A DNA stretch of 64,000 nt. Origin: Mycobacterium conspicuum. GTDB taxonomy: Bacteria > Actinomycetota > Actinomycetes > Mycobacteriales > Mycobacteriaceae. Shown here piece by piece: positions 25,213 through 33,938 of the stretch (position 1 is its first letter; each line of letters starts with the position of its first letter). A program made the translations under genes and the position numbers. The stretch spans positions 3,410,001 through 3,474,000 of the forward strand of contig NZ_AP022613.1 of NCBI RefSeq assembly GCF_010730195.1, given 5' to 3'. The notes under the pieces were generated by a model, which saw only the letters and a program-made list of their open reading frames with translations, had not been told where the DNA came from and did not search any database.

Positions 25213-26649
25213 GTGACGGAAAAGACGCCCGACGACGTCTTCAAACTGGCGAAAGACGAAAACGTTGAGTTCGTCGACGTCCGGTTCTGTGACCTGCCCG
25301 GCATCATGCAGCACTTCACCATTCCCATTTCGTTCTTCGACCAGAGCGTGTTCGACGACGGTTTGGCATTCGACGGCTCGTCGATTCGCGGGTTCCAGTC
25401 GATTCACGAGTCCGACATGCTGCTGCTGCCCGACCCGGACACCGCGGTCATCGACCCGTTCCGCACCGCCGTGACGCTGAACCTCAACTTCTTCGTGCAC
25501 GACCCCTTCACCCTCGAGCCGTACTCGCGCGACCCGCGCAACATCGCTCGCAAGGCGGAGAACTACTTGATCAGCACCGGCGTCGCGGACACCGCGTACT
25601 TTGGCGCCGAGGCCGAGTTTTACATCTTCGACTCGGTGAGCTTCGACTCGCGCACCAACGGATCCTTCTACGAGGTCGACGCGATCTCCGGTTGGTGGAA
25701 CACCGGGGAGCCGACCGAGTCCGACGGCAGCCCCAACCGCGGCTACAAGGTCCGCCCCAAGGGCGGCTACTTCCCGGTCCCCCCGGTCGACCACTACGCC
25801 GACCTTCGCGGCGAGATGTTGACCAACCTGATCAACGCCGGCTTCAGCCTGGAAAAGGGTCACCACGAGGTCGGCACCGGCGGGCAGGCCGAGATCAACT
25901 ACAAGTTCAACACGCTGCTGCACGCGGCCGACGACCTGCAGTTGTACAAGTACATCGTCAAGAACACCGCGTGGCAGGCCGGCAAGACCGTCACGTTCAT
26001 GCCCAAGCCGTTGTTCGGTGACAACGGCTCGGGCATGCACACCCACCAGTCGCTGTGGAAAGACGGCAACCCGCTGATGTACGACGAGACGGGTTATGCC
26101 GGCCTGTCGGACACCGCTCGCCACTACATCGGCGGCCTGCTGCACCACGCGCCGTCGCTGCTGGCCTTCACCAACCCGACGGTGAACTCCTACAAGCGCC
26201 TGGTTCCCGGCTACGAGGCACCGATCAACCTGGTCTACAGCCAGCGCAACCGCTCGGCGTGCGTGCGTATCCCGATCACCGGCAGCAACCCGAAGGCCAA
26301 GCGGCTCGAGTTCCGCTGCCCCGACTCGTCGGGCAACCCCTACCTGGCGTTCTCGGCGATGCTGATGGCCGGGCTGGACGGGATCAAGAACAAGATCGAG
26401 CCGCAGTCGCCGGTCGACAAGGACCTCTACGAGCTGCCGCCCGAGGAGGCCGCGAACATCCCGCAGGCGCCCACCCAGTTGTCGGCGGTGATCGACCGGC
26501 TCGAGGAAGACCACGAATACCTCACGGAGGGTGGCGTTTTCACGCCCGACCTGATCGAGACGTGGATCAGCTTCAAGCGTGAGAACGAGATCGCGCCGGT
26601 CAACATCCGGCCGCACCCGTACGAGTACGCGCTGTACTACGACGTGTAA
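25213..26649 (+). CDS. glnA1: Glutamine synthetase type I
   Basis: Main assimilatory glutamine synthetase, ATP-dependent amidation of glutamate; a dodecamer, also exported in pathogenic mycobacteria. 478 residues. Blocks: FCDLPGIMQHFTIP, FDGSSIRGFQSIHESD, EAEFYIFD (metal-binding Glu), HHEVGTGGQAEINYK, KPLFGDNGSGMHTHQS, and NRSACVRIP. The adenylylation tyrosine lies in DKDLYELPPEE near residue 406, which makes it a GlnE target; glnE lies 4 kb away. GTG start preceded by AAAGGAG. A strong hairpin follows. Counterpart of Rv2220. Confidence 0.97.
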   Translation: MTEKTPDDVFKLAKDENVEFVDVRFCDLPGIMQHFTIPISFFDQSVFDDGLAFDGSSIRGFQSIHESDMLLLPDPDTAVIDPFRTAVTLNLNFFVHDPFTLEPYSRDPRNIARKAENYLISTGVADTAYFGAEAEFYIFDSVSFDSRTNGSFYEVDAISGWWNTGEPTESDGSPNRGYKVRPKGGYFPVPPVDHYADLRGEMLTNLINAGFSLEKGHHEVGTGGQAEINYKFNTLLHAADDLQLYKYIVKNTAWQAGKTVTFMPKPLFGDNGSGMHTHQSLWKDGNPLMYDETGYAGLSDTARHYIGGLLHHAPSLLAFTNPTVNSYKRLVPGYEAPINLVYSQRNRSACVRIPITGSNPKAKRLEFRCPDSSGNPYLAFSAMLMAGLDGIKNKIEPQSPVDKDLYELPPEEAANIPQAPTQLSAVIDRLEEDHEYLTEGGVFTPDLIETWISFKRENEIAPVNIRPHPYEYALYYDV

Positions 26650-26662
26650 AGACGTCTAGGTA

Positions 26663-26689
26663 ATGGCCCCGGGGATAACCCGGGGCCAT
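26663..26689 (+). terminator. Hairpin terminator after glnA1
   Basis: A perfect 11-base-pair stem, ATGGCCCCGGG (26663-26673) and its complement (26679-26689), with a five-base loop, begins 13 bases after the glnA1 stop. Only a short run of T follows (TTCCCTTA), as is usual for mycobacterial terminators that lack a U tract. Confidence 0.8.
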
Positions 26690-26904
26690 TCCCTTAGCGC
26701 ACCCAACCCCGCTTGCCGCGCTGCGGATCATGGATTACCGCGACCCGACGGTTGACGCCAGCATCCCATTGGTCACGGCAAATCCACGCGCTCGCCGACA
26801 AGCCCGGGCGCTGCCCAACGCGATGTAGTAACAGTTAATGTCGTCGCGTTCACGACTGTGGCAGTCCGACGAGTGCGGCGGGCGAACTAAGCCCGCGTGG
26901 AGCC

Positions 26905-27288
26905 TTACCGACCGCCAGGACCTCGGCCACCCTGCCCGCGAGGGCCGGACTGACGCTCTCCCGGGCCGCTACCCCCGGCTAGCGGACCCGGGCCACCACC
27001 GGCGGGGCCCCCGCCGGTCGCGGCTGCCGCGTTAGGGGACTGACCGTCGATGGTGGGATTCGACTTGTGCGGCCCGGGTGCCACGCTTGGCTTGGCGGGG
27101 ACCGCCGTCGCGGGCGCCGCCTTCGCGGGGGCCGGGGCCGGTTGCGGGCCGGGAGATGCCGGAACAGGTTGCGGGTCAGCCAGATTGGTGGGCGCTCCAG
27201 CGACCGCGAGGAATACTGCGGCCATTGCGGATCCGACGGCCAATCCGAGGCCGGTAACAACACCGCGACGACGTAACGCCTTGCTCAT
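26905..27288 (-). CDS. Secreted Pro/Gly/Ala-rich protein, unknown
   Basis: 127 residues. A signal peptide is plain: basic start MSKALRRRG, hydrophobic core about residues 10-30 (VVTGLGLAVGSAMAAVFLAV), and a possible cut near NLA-DPQ. The mature part is low complexity: Pro/Ala repeats first (PQPAPAPAKAAPA), then Gly-rich runs to the end. ATG 27288 has GAGGGG 8 bases upstream; a longer reading has no ribosome site. It faces the end of glnA1. I recognise no domain; it could be a cell-wall-linked or disordered exported protein. Confidence 0.6.
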   Translation of the reverse strand: MSKALRRRGVVTGLGLAVGSAMAAVFLAVAGAPTNLADPQPVPASPGPQPAPAPAKAAPATAVPAKPSVAPGPHKSNPTIDGQSPNAAAATGGGPAGGGPGPLAGGSGPGERQSGPRGQGGRGPGGR

Positions 27289-27640
27289 GTACGACCCCTC
27301 GCTTTCACCGCACCCGAGTCGACGACTCGCGTTCCGGCCACTTAGGTTCAGCAAAAACTAACCAGTGCAACGCAGTAAAATCAACCAAACCGCGAAATTT
27401 TTCCACAGCCGGTAATTCTCCGTTACCCCGGATTTCGCGGCCCTGTGCCTGTGTAGCTAGTGTTTTCGCTCCAATTCGCCATCTAATCCCATTTGGCGAT
27501 TACCGCTCTTGGCTGCGGTCAGCCCCAGGGCGGGGATCGTCGCTTGAGGGCGCCGCGGAAAGAACTACTACCGCAAATTTGAGCAGCGAAGGAGAACCCA
27601 AAAAGGCGCCATACGCTGCCTTAAACGCCGACTGCTCGCC
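27289..27640. other. Intergenic stretch with no gene found
   Basis: About 350 bases between the secreted-protein gene and hemerythrin gene. It is richer in A and T than its surroundings. It holds the start region of the secreted-protein gene, a weak inverted repeat (TCGCCA and TGGCGA, about 27477-27500) and a ribosome-site-like AAGGAGAA near 27590 that leads to no credible reading frame. I see no RNA gene. Confidence 0.5.
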
Positions 27641-28225
27641 CTAATGGATTTGGGGATCGGGCGGGTTCTTGGCGGCGCGGCCGGTCAGCACGTCACGCAG
27701 ATGGTCGAGCATCGCCGTCAGCATGCCCAACGTCTTGAGCAGCAGGGGCTGCGGCGGCGTGGCGGGGTGGGGGCGGGTCGGAGCCATCTTCTTCGCCAGC
27801 TCAAGCTGGTTGCCGATCTTCTCCAATTGCTCGCGAGGAACGGCGGCTTCGAACTTCGGCCACACCACGTTCTGTTCGAATTCGATGTGTTCCCGCCCGG
27901 CCTTGACGAAGGCTTGCAGCGCCTGGTGATATTCCGGTTGCCCGGGCTGGGAGTCTTCGAGCTGCTGCAGCAGCTTCTTGCCCTCCTGCTCCTGCGCCAC
28001 TGCGGCGTCGGCCAGTTCGTCGCCGTCGTTCAGCGCCTTGCGGACCTCCGGCCAGAAGAACTGCTCTTCGATGGCTTCGTGTTGTGACTCGGCGACGACC
28101 AGGTTGGTCACCATCGTCTTCAGTCCGCTGATCTGACTGCCCTGGCCCGAGGGGGCTCCGTCGAGCACCTCCAACATGCCCAGCACGCTCTTGTGGTCCT
28201 GGCGCAGAAATGTCAATGCATCCAT
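27641..28225 (-). CDS. Hemerythrin-like (HHE domain) protein
   Basis: 194 residues with a four-helix HHE cation-binding fold. Likely di-iron ligands: His in TFLRQDHKSV (about residue 11), SQHEAIEEQFFWPEV (about 55), and the second repeat GREHIEFEQNVVWPKFE (about 118). The C-terminus is Pro-rich and then helical (GMLTAMLDHLRDVLTG). ATG 28225 has AAAGG upstream. It lies 90 bases downstream of the manganese catalase on the same strand. Such proteins bind oxygen, NO or peroxide, or sense iron and redox; together with the catalase a role in oxidative defence is likely. Confidence 0.87.
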   Translation of the reverse strand: MDALTFLRQDHKSVLGMLEVLDGAPSGQGSQISGLKTMVTNLVVAESQHEAIEEQFFWPEVRKALNDGDELADAAVAQEQEGKKLLQQLEDSQPGQPEYHQALQAFVKAGREHIEFEQNVVWPKFEAAVPREQLEKIGNQLELAKKMAPTRPHPATPPQPLLLKTLGMLTAMLDHLRDVLTGRAAKNPPDPQIH

Positions 28226-28315
28226 GAGGTCTTGCCCTTTACTGTGAGGTTTGCTCAACCGCTGACGCCGATCCGGCACCCGGGCGCCGGGTGCCGGTCG
28301 GCGGAGCGGCCTGAA

Positions 28316-29212
28316 TTACGTTGTGGGAATGCGTTGTTCGTGAGTGAACGGCTTCTCGTCCTCGACCGCCGGTGACCCCGACGGGTTCTGCTCGGCGCCC
28401 TTGTTCTGGCGGATGTCGCTGCCCAGCCACTGCTGTTCGGGCTTCTCGACATACTCCCACTCGACGCCCTCGGGCCACGGGCCCTGACCCTCGTTCCACG
28501 GGCCGCGTACCGGCGACCCGCCACCTTTGGACATGTTGAACGCGACGTTCTGGAATCGGCTGTCGCCGGCCAACGTACCGGGCGGGAAGTTGACCGGAAG
28601 CTCGTTGAGCGCGGCGGTGAACTGCTGGTAGTGCGCCACTTCGCGGGTCATCAGGAACGTGAGTGTCTCCTGCACACCCGGGTCGTCGGTGTACTGCTTG
28701 AGATATTCGTAGACGATCTTGGCCCGCGACTCGGCGGCGAGGTTGTTGCGCAGGTCGACGGTCGGGTCGCCGTTGGCGTCGATGAACGCGCCGGTCCAGT
28801 TGTTGCCGTTGGAGTCCTTGACGTCGGGCGCGCCGCCGCTGAGCGCCAGGAAGGTGGGAGCGATCCCGACCGAGTGGATGACCTGTTCGCGGCCGTCGCG
28901 GGTGGCCATCGCCGGCATCCAGTCGCACTTCTCGTTGGCGATCTTCAGGTTGTCGTTCAACCCGTCGAGAAGCATGGTGATCATGGACCCGACCATCTCG
29001 AGGTGGCTGAGTTCCTCGGTGGCGATGTCCATGAACAGGTCGTACATCTTCGGGTTCTTCTCGCGCAGCACGAAGGCTTGGGTGAAGTACTGCAGCGCGG
29101 CGGTCAGTTCACCGTTGGCGCCCCCGAACTGCTCCATCAGCAGGGTGGCGAAGCGTGGGTCGGGCTCGCTGACGCGCACCTCGAACTGCAGGTCTTTGTT
29201 GTGAATGAACAT
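28316..29212 (-). CDS. Manganese catalase
   Basis: Non-haem dimanganese catalase that disproportionates hydrogen peroxide. 298 residues. Four-helix bundle ligands appear in GGANGELTAALQYF (Glu), DIATEELSHLEMVG (Glu and His), and TREVAHYQQF (Glu and His), the usual set. The tail after residue 215 matches the family's GDSRFQNVAFNMSKGG-like region and is rich in Pro, Trp and Glu. ATG 29212. A 12-pair hairpin stands 48-77 bases upstream. This gene is not part of the conserved M. tuberculosis order and is thus accessory. Confidence 0.92.
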   Translation of the reverse strand: MFIHNKDLQFEVRVSEPDPRFATLLMEQFGGANGELTAALQYFTQAFVLREKNPKMYDLFMDIATEELSHLEMVGSMITMLLDGLNDNLKIANEKCDWMPAMATRDGREQVIHSVGIAPTFLALSGGAPDVKDSNGNNWTGAFIDANGDPTVDLRNNLAAESRAKIVYEYLKQYTDDPGVQETLTFLMTREVAHYQQFTAALNELPVNFPPGTLAGDSRFQNVAFNMSKGGGSPVRGPWNEGQGPWPEGVEWEYVEKPEQQWLGSDIRQNKGAEQNPSGSPAVEDEKPFTHEQRIPTT

Positions 29213-29259
29213 CTGCGCCTCCAGGCAGTGGGGTAACTAAAGGGCGTCGAACCGAACAC

Positions 29260-29289
29260 GGGACACGCGCCGAGATTTCGGCGCGTCCC
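29260..29289 (-). promoter_or_regulatory. Leader hairpin upstream of manganese catalase
   Basis: GGGAC-AC-GCGCCGA and its complement TCGGCGCGTCCC form a 12-pair stem with a two-base bulge and four-base loop. It lies 48-77 bases before the catalase ATG. It could be a terminator of something upstream on the minus strand, or a leader element controlling the catalase. The adjoining LLM-oxidoreductase gene ends about 120 bases further upstream on this strand, so a terminator for it is the simplest explanation. Confidence 0.5.
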
Positions 29290-29413
29290 CATTTCGAACC
29301 AAGGGCTATAGCTCGTCCGGCACGTGCGATACGGCGGGGCCAACCGCCGCATCGTCGCAGCAATACCCCCACTCGGGTGGGGCAAACCACTCCCGGCGTG
29401 TTGCTTTACCGAG

Positions 29414-30274
29414 CTACCCGTCGAGCGCGAGGTCCTTCCGGAAGCGCTGCATCCCGTCGATCTTGTCGTCCAGGGACGCCTCGGGCCCGGCGTAGAACAT
29501 CCACGGCATGGTGATGATGCCGGTGATGCCGGCGTCGGCGGCGCGCTGATAGTCGGCGACGGTGAAGGCGTCGGTCAGTGGCGTCAGGACGGTGAAATCC
29601 TGCATCGACAATCCGTTTTCGGCCCGCATCTCGCGCAGCCGCCCCACGGCGTCGATGGCGCGCTCGGTCTTGATCAGGTCGCCGATCCAGCCGTCGTGGC
29701 GGGAGGCGCGGCGCAACGCCAAGTCGCTGAGCCCGCCGACATAGATCGGTATGTGCGGCGGCGTCGGCTGCATCTCCAGGCGCGGCGCCGTGTAGAACTG
29801 GCCGCCGAATTCGGTCCAGCCCGGCTCCCACAGTGCGCGCATCAGGTCGAGCATCTCGTCGGTGCGTTTGCCGCGGGCGGCGAACTGCTCACCCATCAAC
29901 GCGAATTCCTCTTCGCACCAGCCGACTCCGACGCCGAGCTCCACCCGTCCGGACGCCAGAACTGCGGCCGTGCCAATGGCTTTGGCCGCCGAATAGGGAT
30001 TGCGCATCGCGGGGATGTAGACGGTGGTGACGAACCGGACCCGCGTGGTGACCTGCGCGAGGGCGCCCACCAGAACCCACGGGTCGGGCCAGTCGGTGAA
30101 CGGCTGCCAGCGTCGCTGTCCGTCCTTGGTGTACGGATACGGCGTGTCCAGGGTCTCCAGGTTGACGACGTGGTCGGGGATCCCGATGCCGTCGTAGCCC
30201 AGTTCGTCGGCCGCCTTGGCGATCTCGATGATCTCGCGGGTGTTCAAGAAGGCGCTGCTGACGTAGAACTTCAT
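29414..30274 (-). CDS. F420-dependent (luciferase-like) oxidoreductase
   Basis: 286 residues of the bacterial luciferase-like monooxygenase fold: MKFYVSSAF strand, EIAKAADELGYDGIGIPDHV, VTTRVRFVTTVYIPAMRNP, then GVGVGWCEEEFALMGEQFAARGKRTDEML, and HIPIYVGGLSDLALRRAS. These are the marks of the mycobacterial F420-dependent TIGR03619-like group. The ATG at 30274 overlaps the preceding thioesterase stop in ATGA. Together with that gene and glnE it forms a coupled string. The substrate is unknown. Confidence 0.87.
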   Translation of the reverse strand: MKFYVSSAFLNTREIIEIAKAADELGYDGIGIPDHVVNLETLDTPYPYTKDGQRRWQPFTDWPDPWVLVGALAQVTTRVRFVTTVYIPAMRNPYSAAKAIGTAAVLASGRVELGVGVGWCEEEFALMGEQFAARGKRTDEMLDLMRALWEPGWTEFGGQFYTAPRLEMQPTPPHIPIYVGGLSDLALRRASRHDGWIGDLIKTERAIDAVGRLREMRAENGLSMQDFTVLTPLTDAFTVADYQRAADAGITGIITMPWMFYAGPEASLDDKIDGMQRFRKDLALDG

Positions 30275-30915
30275 TCGGCATCCCGGGCCCAGGCCGGCTG
30301 GATGAAGATGCCCTCGGCTTCCACCGTGATCCCCTGGGCATCCGAAATGAAGCCGCGCGCATAGGTTTTGACACCCTCGGTGCGGTCGACGAAGGCCTCG
30401 GCGCGAAGGGGTCCCAGTGGGGTCCCGCGCAAATATTTCAACGTCAGGGTGCCGGTGAAGCGCGGTTTGGTCATCCCCTCGCTGGCGGCCTCCCCGAGGA
30501 TATGGTCGAGCAGCAGCGCGCTGACCCCGCCGTGCACCAAAGTGGGCGGGCCCTCGTAGGCCGACCGGAGGACGAACTCGCTCCAGCACCGTCCGTCGTC
30601 CTCGCGGTGCACAACCATCGGAGGTGCGATCGGGTTGCACAGGCCAATGGCCGCGTTGCCCAACGGAATTGGATGACCGTCGATGAGATAGCTCATGCCC
30701 GCCGATCGGGTCTTTTCGCGCAACGACCGAGTCACCGCCTCGATCGCCGCCTGGGCGTCGGCGACGGCATCGTCGTCGGCCTGGGTCCAGATGGTGGCAT
30801 CGATGAGATCTCGAACGGCGTCGGTCAGCGGCGCGTACAGCGACTTCACCCGATCAAGCTCGGCGGCGCTCAACACCTCGAATGTGGCCCCGAACCCGGC
30901 CGTGTGTTCGCTCAA
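30271..30915 (-). CDS. PaaI-family hotdog thioesterase
   Basis: 214 residues. The C-terminal two thirds form a hotdog fold with VHGGVSALLLDHILGEAA near residue 130 (the HGG motif and catalytic Asp of PaaI/YBGC-like acyl-CoA thioesterases). The N-terminal 75 residues are helical and unlike the core. The first codon is TTG within the glnE stop (TTGA) as read on the minus strand; a start deeper inside would still leave the hotdog domain whole. It couples to the following oxidoreductase by ATGA, which suggests they act on one acyl substrate. Confidence 0.82.
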   Translation of the reverse strand: MSEHTAGFGATFEVLSAAELDRVKSLYAPLTDAVRDLIDATIWTQADDDAVADAQAAIEAVTRSLREKTRSAGMSYLIDGHPIPLGNAAIGLCNPIAPPMVVHREDDGRCWSEFVLRSAYEGPPTLVHGGVSALLLDHILGEAASEGMTKPRFTGTLTLKYLRGTPLGPLRAEAFVDRTEGVKTYARGFISDAQGITVEAEGIFIQPAWARDAE

Positions 30916-33911
30916 CTCCCGAACACCTTGCGCACCACCGCTTTTGCGCGCCGCGTCACGCGCAGATAGTTGTCCAAGAATTCGCTCCCGTCATCGTTTG
31001 GCCAGCCCGCGGCAACGGCCACCGCATTGAGTTGACGCCCGGGTCCGGGCAGCTGGTCGGTCGGCTTACCGCGCACCAGGACAAGCGCGTTGCGGGCCCG
31101 GGTGGCCGTCAACCACGCTTGGCGCAGCAGGTCGACCTCCTCGGCCTCTACCAGGCCGGCCGCGGCGATCGCATCCAGGGATTCCAGCGTGGATGTGTTG
31201 TGCAGGGCCGGGATTTCGTGCGCGTGGCGCAGCTGCATCAGTTGCACGGTCCATTCGATGTCCGCCAGGCCGCCGCGGCCCAGCTTGGTGTGCGTGTTCG
31301 GGTCGGCGCCCCGCGGCAGCCGCTCGGATTCGACGCGGGCTTTCATCCGCCGAATCTCTTGCACCGCTTCGGCGGACACGCCGTCGGGCGGATACCGCGT
31401 CGTGTCGGCCATCAGCAGGAACCGCTGGCCCAGCTCCGCGTCGCCGGCGACCGCGTGCGCGCGCAGCAGCGCCTGAATCTCCCACGGCTGGGCCCACTGC
31501 TCGTAGTAGGCGGTGTAGGCGGCCAGGGTGCGGACCAGCGGCCCGGCCCGGCCCTCGGGGCGCAGGTTGGCGTCGACCTCCAACGGCGGGTCGACGCTGG
31601 GGGTCCCGAGCAGCGACCGAATCTGCTCGGCGATCGACGTCGACCAGCGGATCGCCACCGGGTCCTCGACGCCCGCGACCGGCTCGCAGACGAACATCAC
31701 GTCGGCGTCCGACCCATAGCCCAGCTCGCCGCCGCCCAGCCGACCCATCCCGATCACCGCGATGGCCGCCGGTGCCCGACCATCCTCGGGCAGGTTGGCC
31801 CGGATCAACGCGTCCAACGCGGCCTGCAGCACGGCCACCCAGACCGACGTGAGCGCCTTGCACACGTCGGTGACCTCGAGCAAGCCCAGCAGGTCCGCGG
31901 AACCGATGCGGGCCAATTCACGACGGCGGATGCTCCGCGCCGCGGCGATCGCCCGCACCGGGTCGGAATGCCGGTTGGCCGACGTGATCAGCGCACGAGC
32001 CACCCCGGCGGGCTCGGTCTCGAGCAGCTTCGGCCCGGACGGCCCGTCGCTGTAACTCTGAATGACCTCGGGCGCGCGCATCAGCAGATCCGGCACAAAG
32101 GCCGACGTCCCCAACACGTGCATGAGCCGCTTGGCCACCGCCGGCTTGTCCCGCAGCGTGCCCAGGTACCAGGTCTGCGCCGACACCGCCTCGCTGAGCC
32201 GCCGATAGGCCAGCAGGCCCCCGTCCGGGTCCGGGGCATACGACATCCAGTCCAGCAACCTGGGCAGCAGCACCGACTGCACGCGTCCGCGGCGTCCGCT
32301 CTGGTTTACCAGCGCCGACATGTGCTTCAGCGCGGTCTGCGGTCCCTCATAGCCCAGCGCCGCCAGCTGCCGCTCCGCCGCCTCCGACGTCATGCCGTGC
32401 ACGATTTCCAGCCCGGCTGGCCCGATTGACTCCAGCAGCGGCTGGTAAAAGAGCTTGGCGTGCAGCCGCGACACCCGCAGGTTCTGGTGCTTGAGCTGTT
32501 CGCGCAGCACGCCCGCCGCGTCGTGGCGGCCGTCGGGACGGATGTGGGCCGCGCGCGCCAGCCAGCGCACCGCCTCCTCGTCGTTTTCCGCGGGCAGCAG
32601 ATGGGTGCGCTTGAGCCGCTGCAGCTGCAGCCGGTGTTCGAGCAGCCGCAGGAACTCGTAGGACGCGGTCATGTTGGCCGCATCCTCCCGCCCGACGTAG
32701 CCGCCTTCGCCCAACGCGGCCAGCGCGTCGACCGTGGAGGCCACGCGCAGCGATTCGTCGCGGCGGCCGTGCACCAACTGCAGCAGCTGCACCGCGAACT
32801 CGACGTCGCGCAGCCCGCCGCTGCCGAGCTTGAGCTCACGATCGCGGACGTCGGCGGGCACCAGTTGCTCCACCCGGCGCCGCATGGCCTGCACCTCGGT
32901 CACGAAATCCTCACGCTCGCAAGCGATCCAGACCATCGGCAGCACCGCCGCCAGGTACCGCTCGCCGAGCTTGGCGTCGCCCACCGCGGCCCGGGCCTTC
33001 ATCAGCGCCTGGAACTCCCAGGTCTTGGCCCAGCGCTGGTAGTAGGCGACATGCGACTCGACCGTGCGGACCAGCTCACCGCTGCGACCCTCCGGCCGCA
33101 GCCCCGCATCCACCTGAAAGAACGCGTCCGAGGCGATCCGCATCATCTCGCTGGCCACCCGGGCGGACAGCGCATCGGCCTGTTCGGCGACGAAGATGAC
33201 GTCGACGTCGCTGACGTAGTTCAGTTCCCGGGCACCGCATTTGCCCATCGCGATGACCGCCAGCCGCGGCGGTGTGCGGTCGCCGCCGCACACCGTGGCC
33301 TCGGCCACCCGCAGCGCGGCCGCCAGCGCGGCGTCCGCGGTGTCCGCGAGCTGGGCGCCGACCACGGCGAACGGAACCACCGGCTCGTCCTCGACGGTCG
33401 AGGCCAGGTCCAGCCCGGCCAGCACCAACAGCTGATCGCGATACAGGTTGCGCAGCCGGGGCACCACCGAGCCCGACACCACCGACGTCTCGTCCAGCGA
33501 CTCGTCGACGCACGCGTCGAACCGCTCGCGCAGCTGGTCGCGGCTGGGCAGTGTGACCTTGCCCCGCAACAGCTTCCAGGATTGCGGATGGGCGACCAGG
33601 TGATCACCGAGCGCCAACGACGAACCCAGCACGCCGAACAGCCGCCCGCGCAGGCCGCGATCGGTGAGCAGAGCCGCGGCGAGCTCGTCCCACCCGGTGT
33701 CGGGGTTCTCCTGCAGCCGCACCAGCGCGCGCAGCGCGGCGTCGGCGTCCGGCGCGCGCGACAGCGCCCACAACAGATCAACGTGAGCCGAATCGTCGTG
33801 CTCGGACCAACCCAGCTGTGCCAGACGCTCGCTCGCGGGCGGATCGACCAGTCCGAGCCGGCCGACACTCGGCAGCTTGGGGCGCTGCGTCGCGGGTTTG
33901 GTCACGACCAC
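30912..33911 (-). CDS. glnE: Glutamine-synthetase adenylyltransferase/deadenylase
   Basis: Bifunctional enzyme that adds or removes AMP on the Tyr of GlnA. 999 residues. Two nucleotidyltransferase domains each carry their motif: NYVSDVDVIFV in the N-terminal (deadenylylating) half near residue 226, and GYGSDADVMFVCEP in the C-terminal (adenylylating) half near residue 731. Both halves also contain the SGGLRDVEFAVQLLQL / RGGLADIEWTVQLMQL helix. GlnA1 and GlnA2 are the close neighbours and substrates. GTG start at 33911. Counterpart of Rv2221c. Confidence 0.96.
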   Translation of the reverse strand: MVVTKPATQRPKLPSVGRLGLVDPPASERLAQLGWSEHDDSAHVDLLWALSRAPDADAALRALVRLQENPDTGWDELAAALLTDRGLRGRLFGVLGSSLALGDHLVAHPQSWKLLRGKVTLPSRDQLRERFDACVDESLDETSVVSGSVVPRLRNLYRDQLLVLAGLDLASTVEDEPVVPFAVVGAQLADTADAALAAALRVAEATVCGGDRTPPRLAVIAMGKCGARELNYVSDVDVIFVAEQADALSARVASEMMRIASDAFFQVDAGLRPEGRSGELVRTVESHVAYYQRWAKTWEFQALMKARAAVGDAKLGERYLAAVLPMVWIACEREDFVTEVQAMRRRVEQLVPADVRDRELKLGSGGLRDVEFAVQLLQLVHGRRDESLRVASTVDALAALGEGGYVGREDAANMTASYEFLRLLEHRLQLQRLKRTHLLPAENDEEAVRWLARAAHIRPDGRHDAAGVLREQLKHQNLRVSRLHAKLFYQPLLESIGPAGLEIVHGMTSEAAERQLAALGYEGPQTALKHMSALVNQSGRRGRVQSVLLPRLLDWMSYAPDPDGGLLAYRRLSEAVSAQTWYLGTLRDKPAVAKRLMHVLGTSAFVPDLLMRAPEVIQSYSDGPSGPKLLETEPAGVARALITSANRHSDPVRAIAAARSIRRRELARIGSADLLGLLEVTDVCKALTSVWVAVLQAALDALIRANLPEDGRAPAAIAVIGMGRLGGGELGYGSDADVMFVCEPVAGVEDPVAIRWSTSIAEQIRSLLGTPSVDPPLEVDANLRPEGRAGPLVRTLAAYTAYYEQWAQPWEIQALLRAHAVAGDAELGQRFLLMADTTRYPPDGVSAEAVQEIRRMKARVESERLPRGADPNTHTKLGRGGLADIEWTVQLMQLRHAHEIPALHNTSTLESLDAIAAAGLVEAEEVDLLRQAWLTATRARNALVLVRGKPTDQLPGPGRQLNAVAVAAGWPNDDGSEFLDNYLRVTRRAKAVVRKVFGS

Positions 33912-33938
33912 GACGGTAGCGCAAGCCGCCTTATCCGA

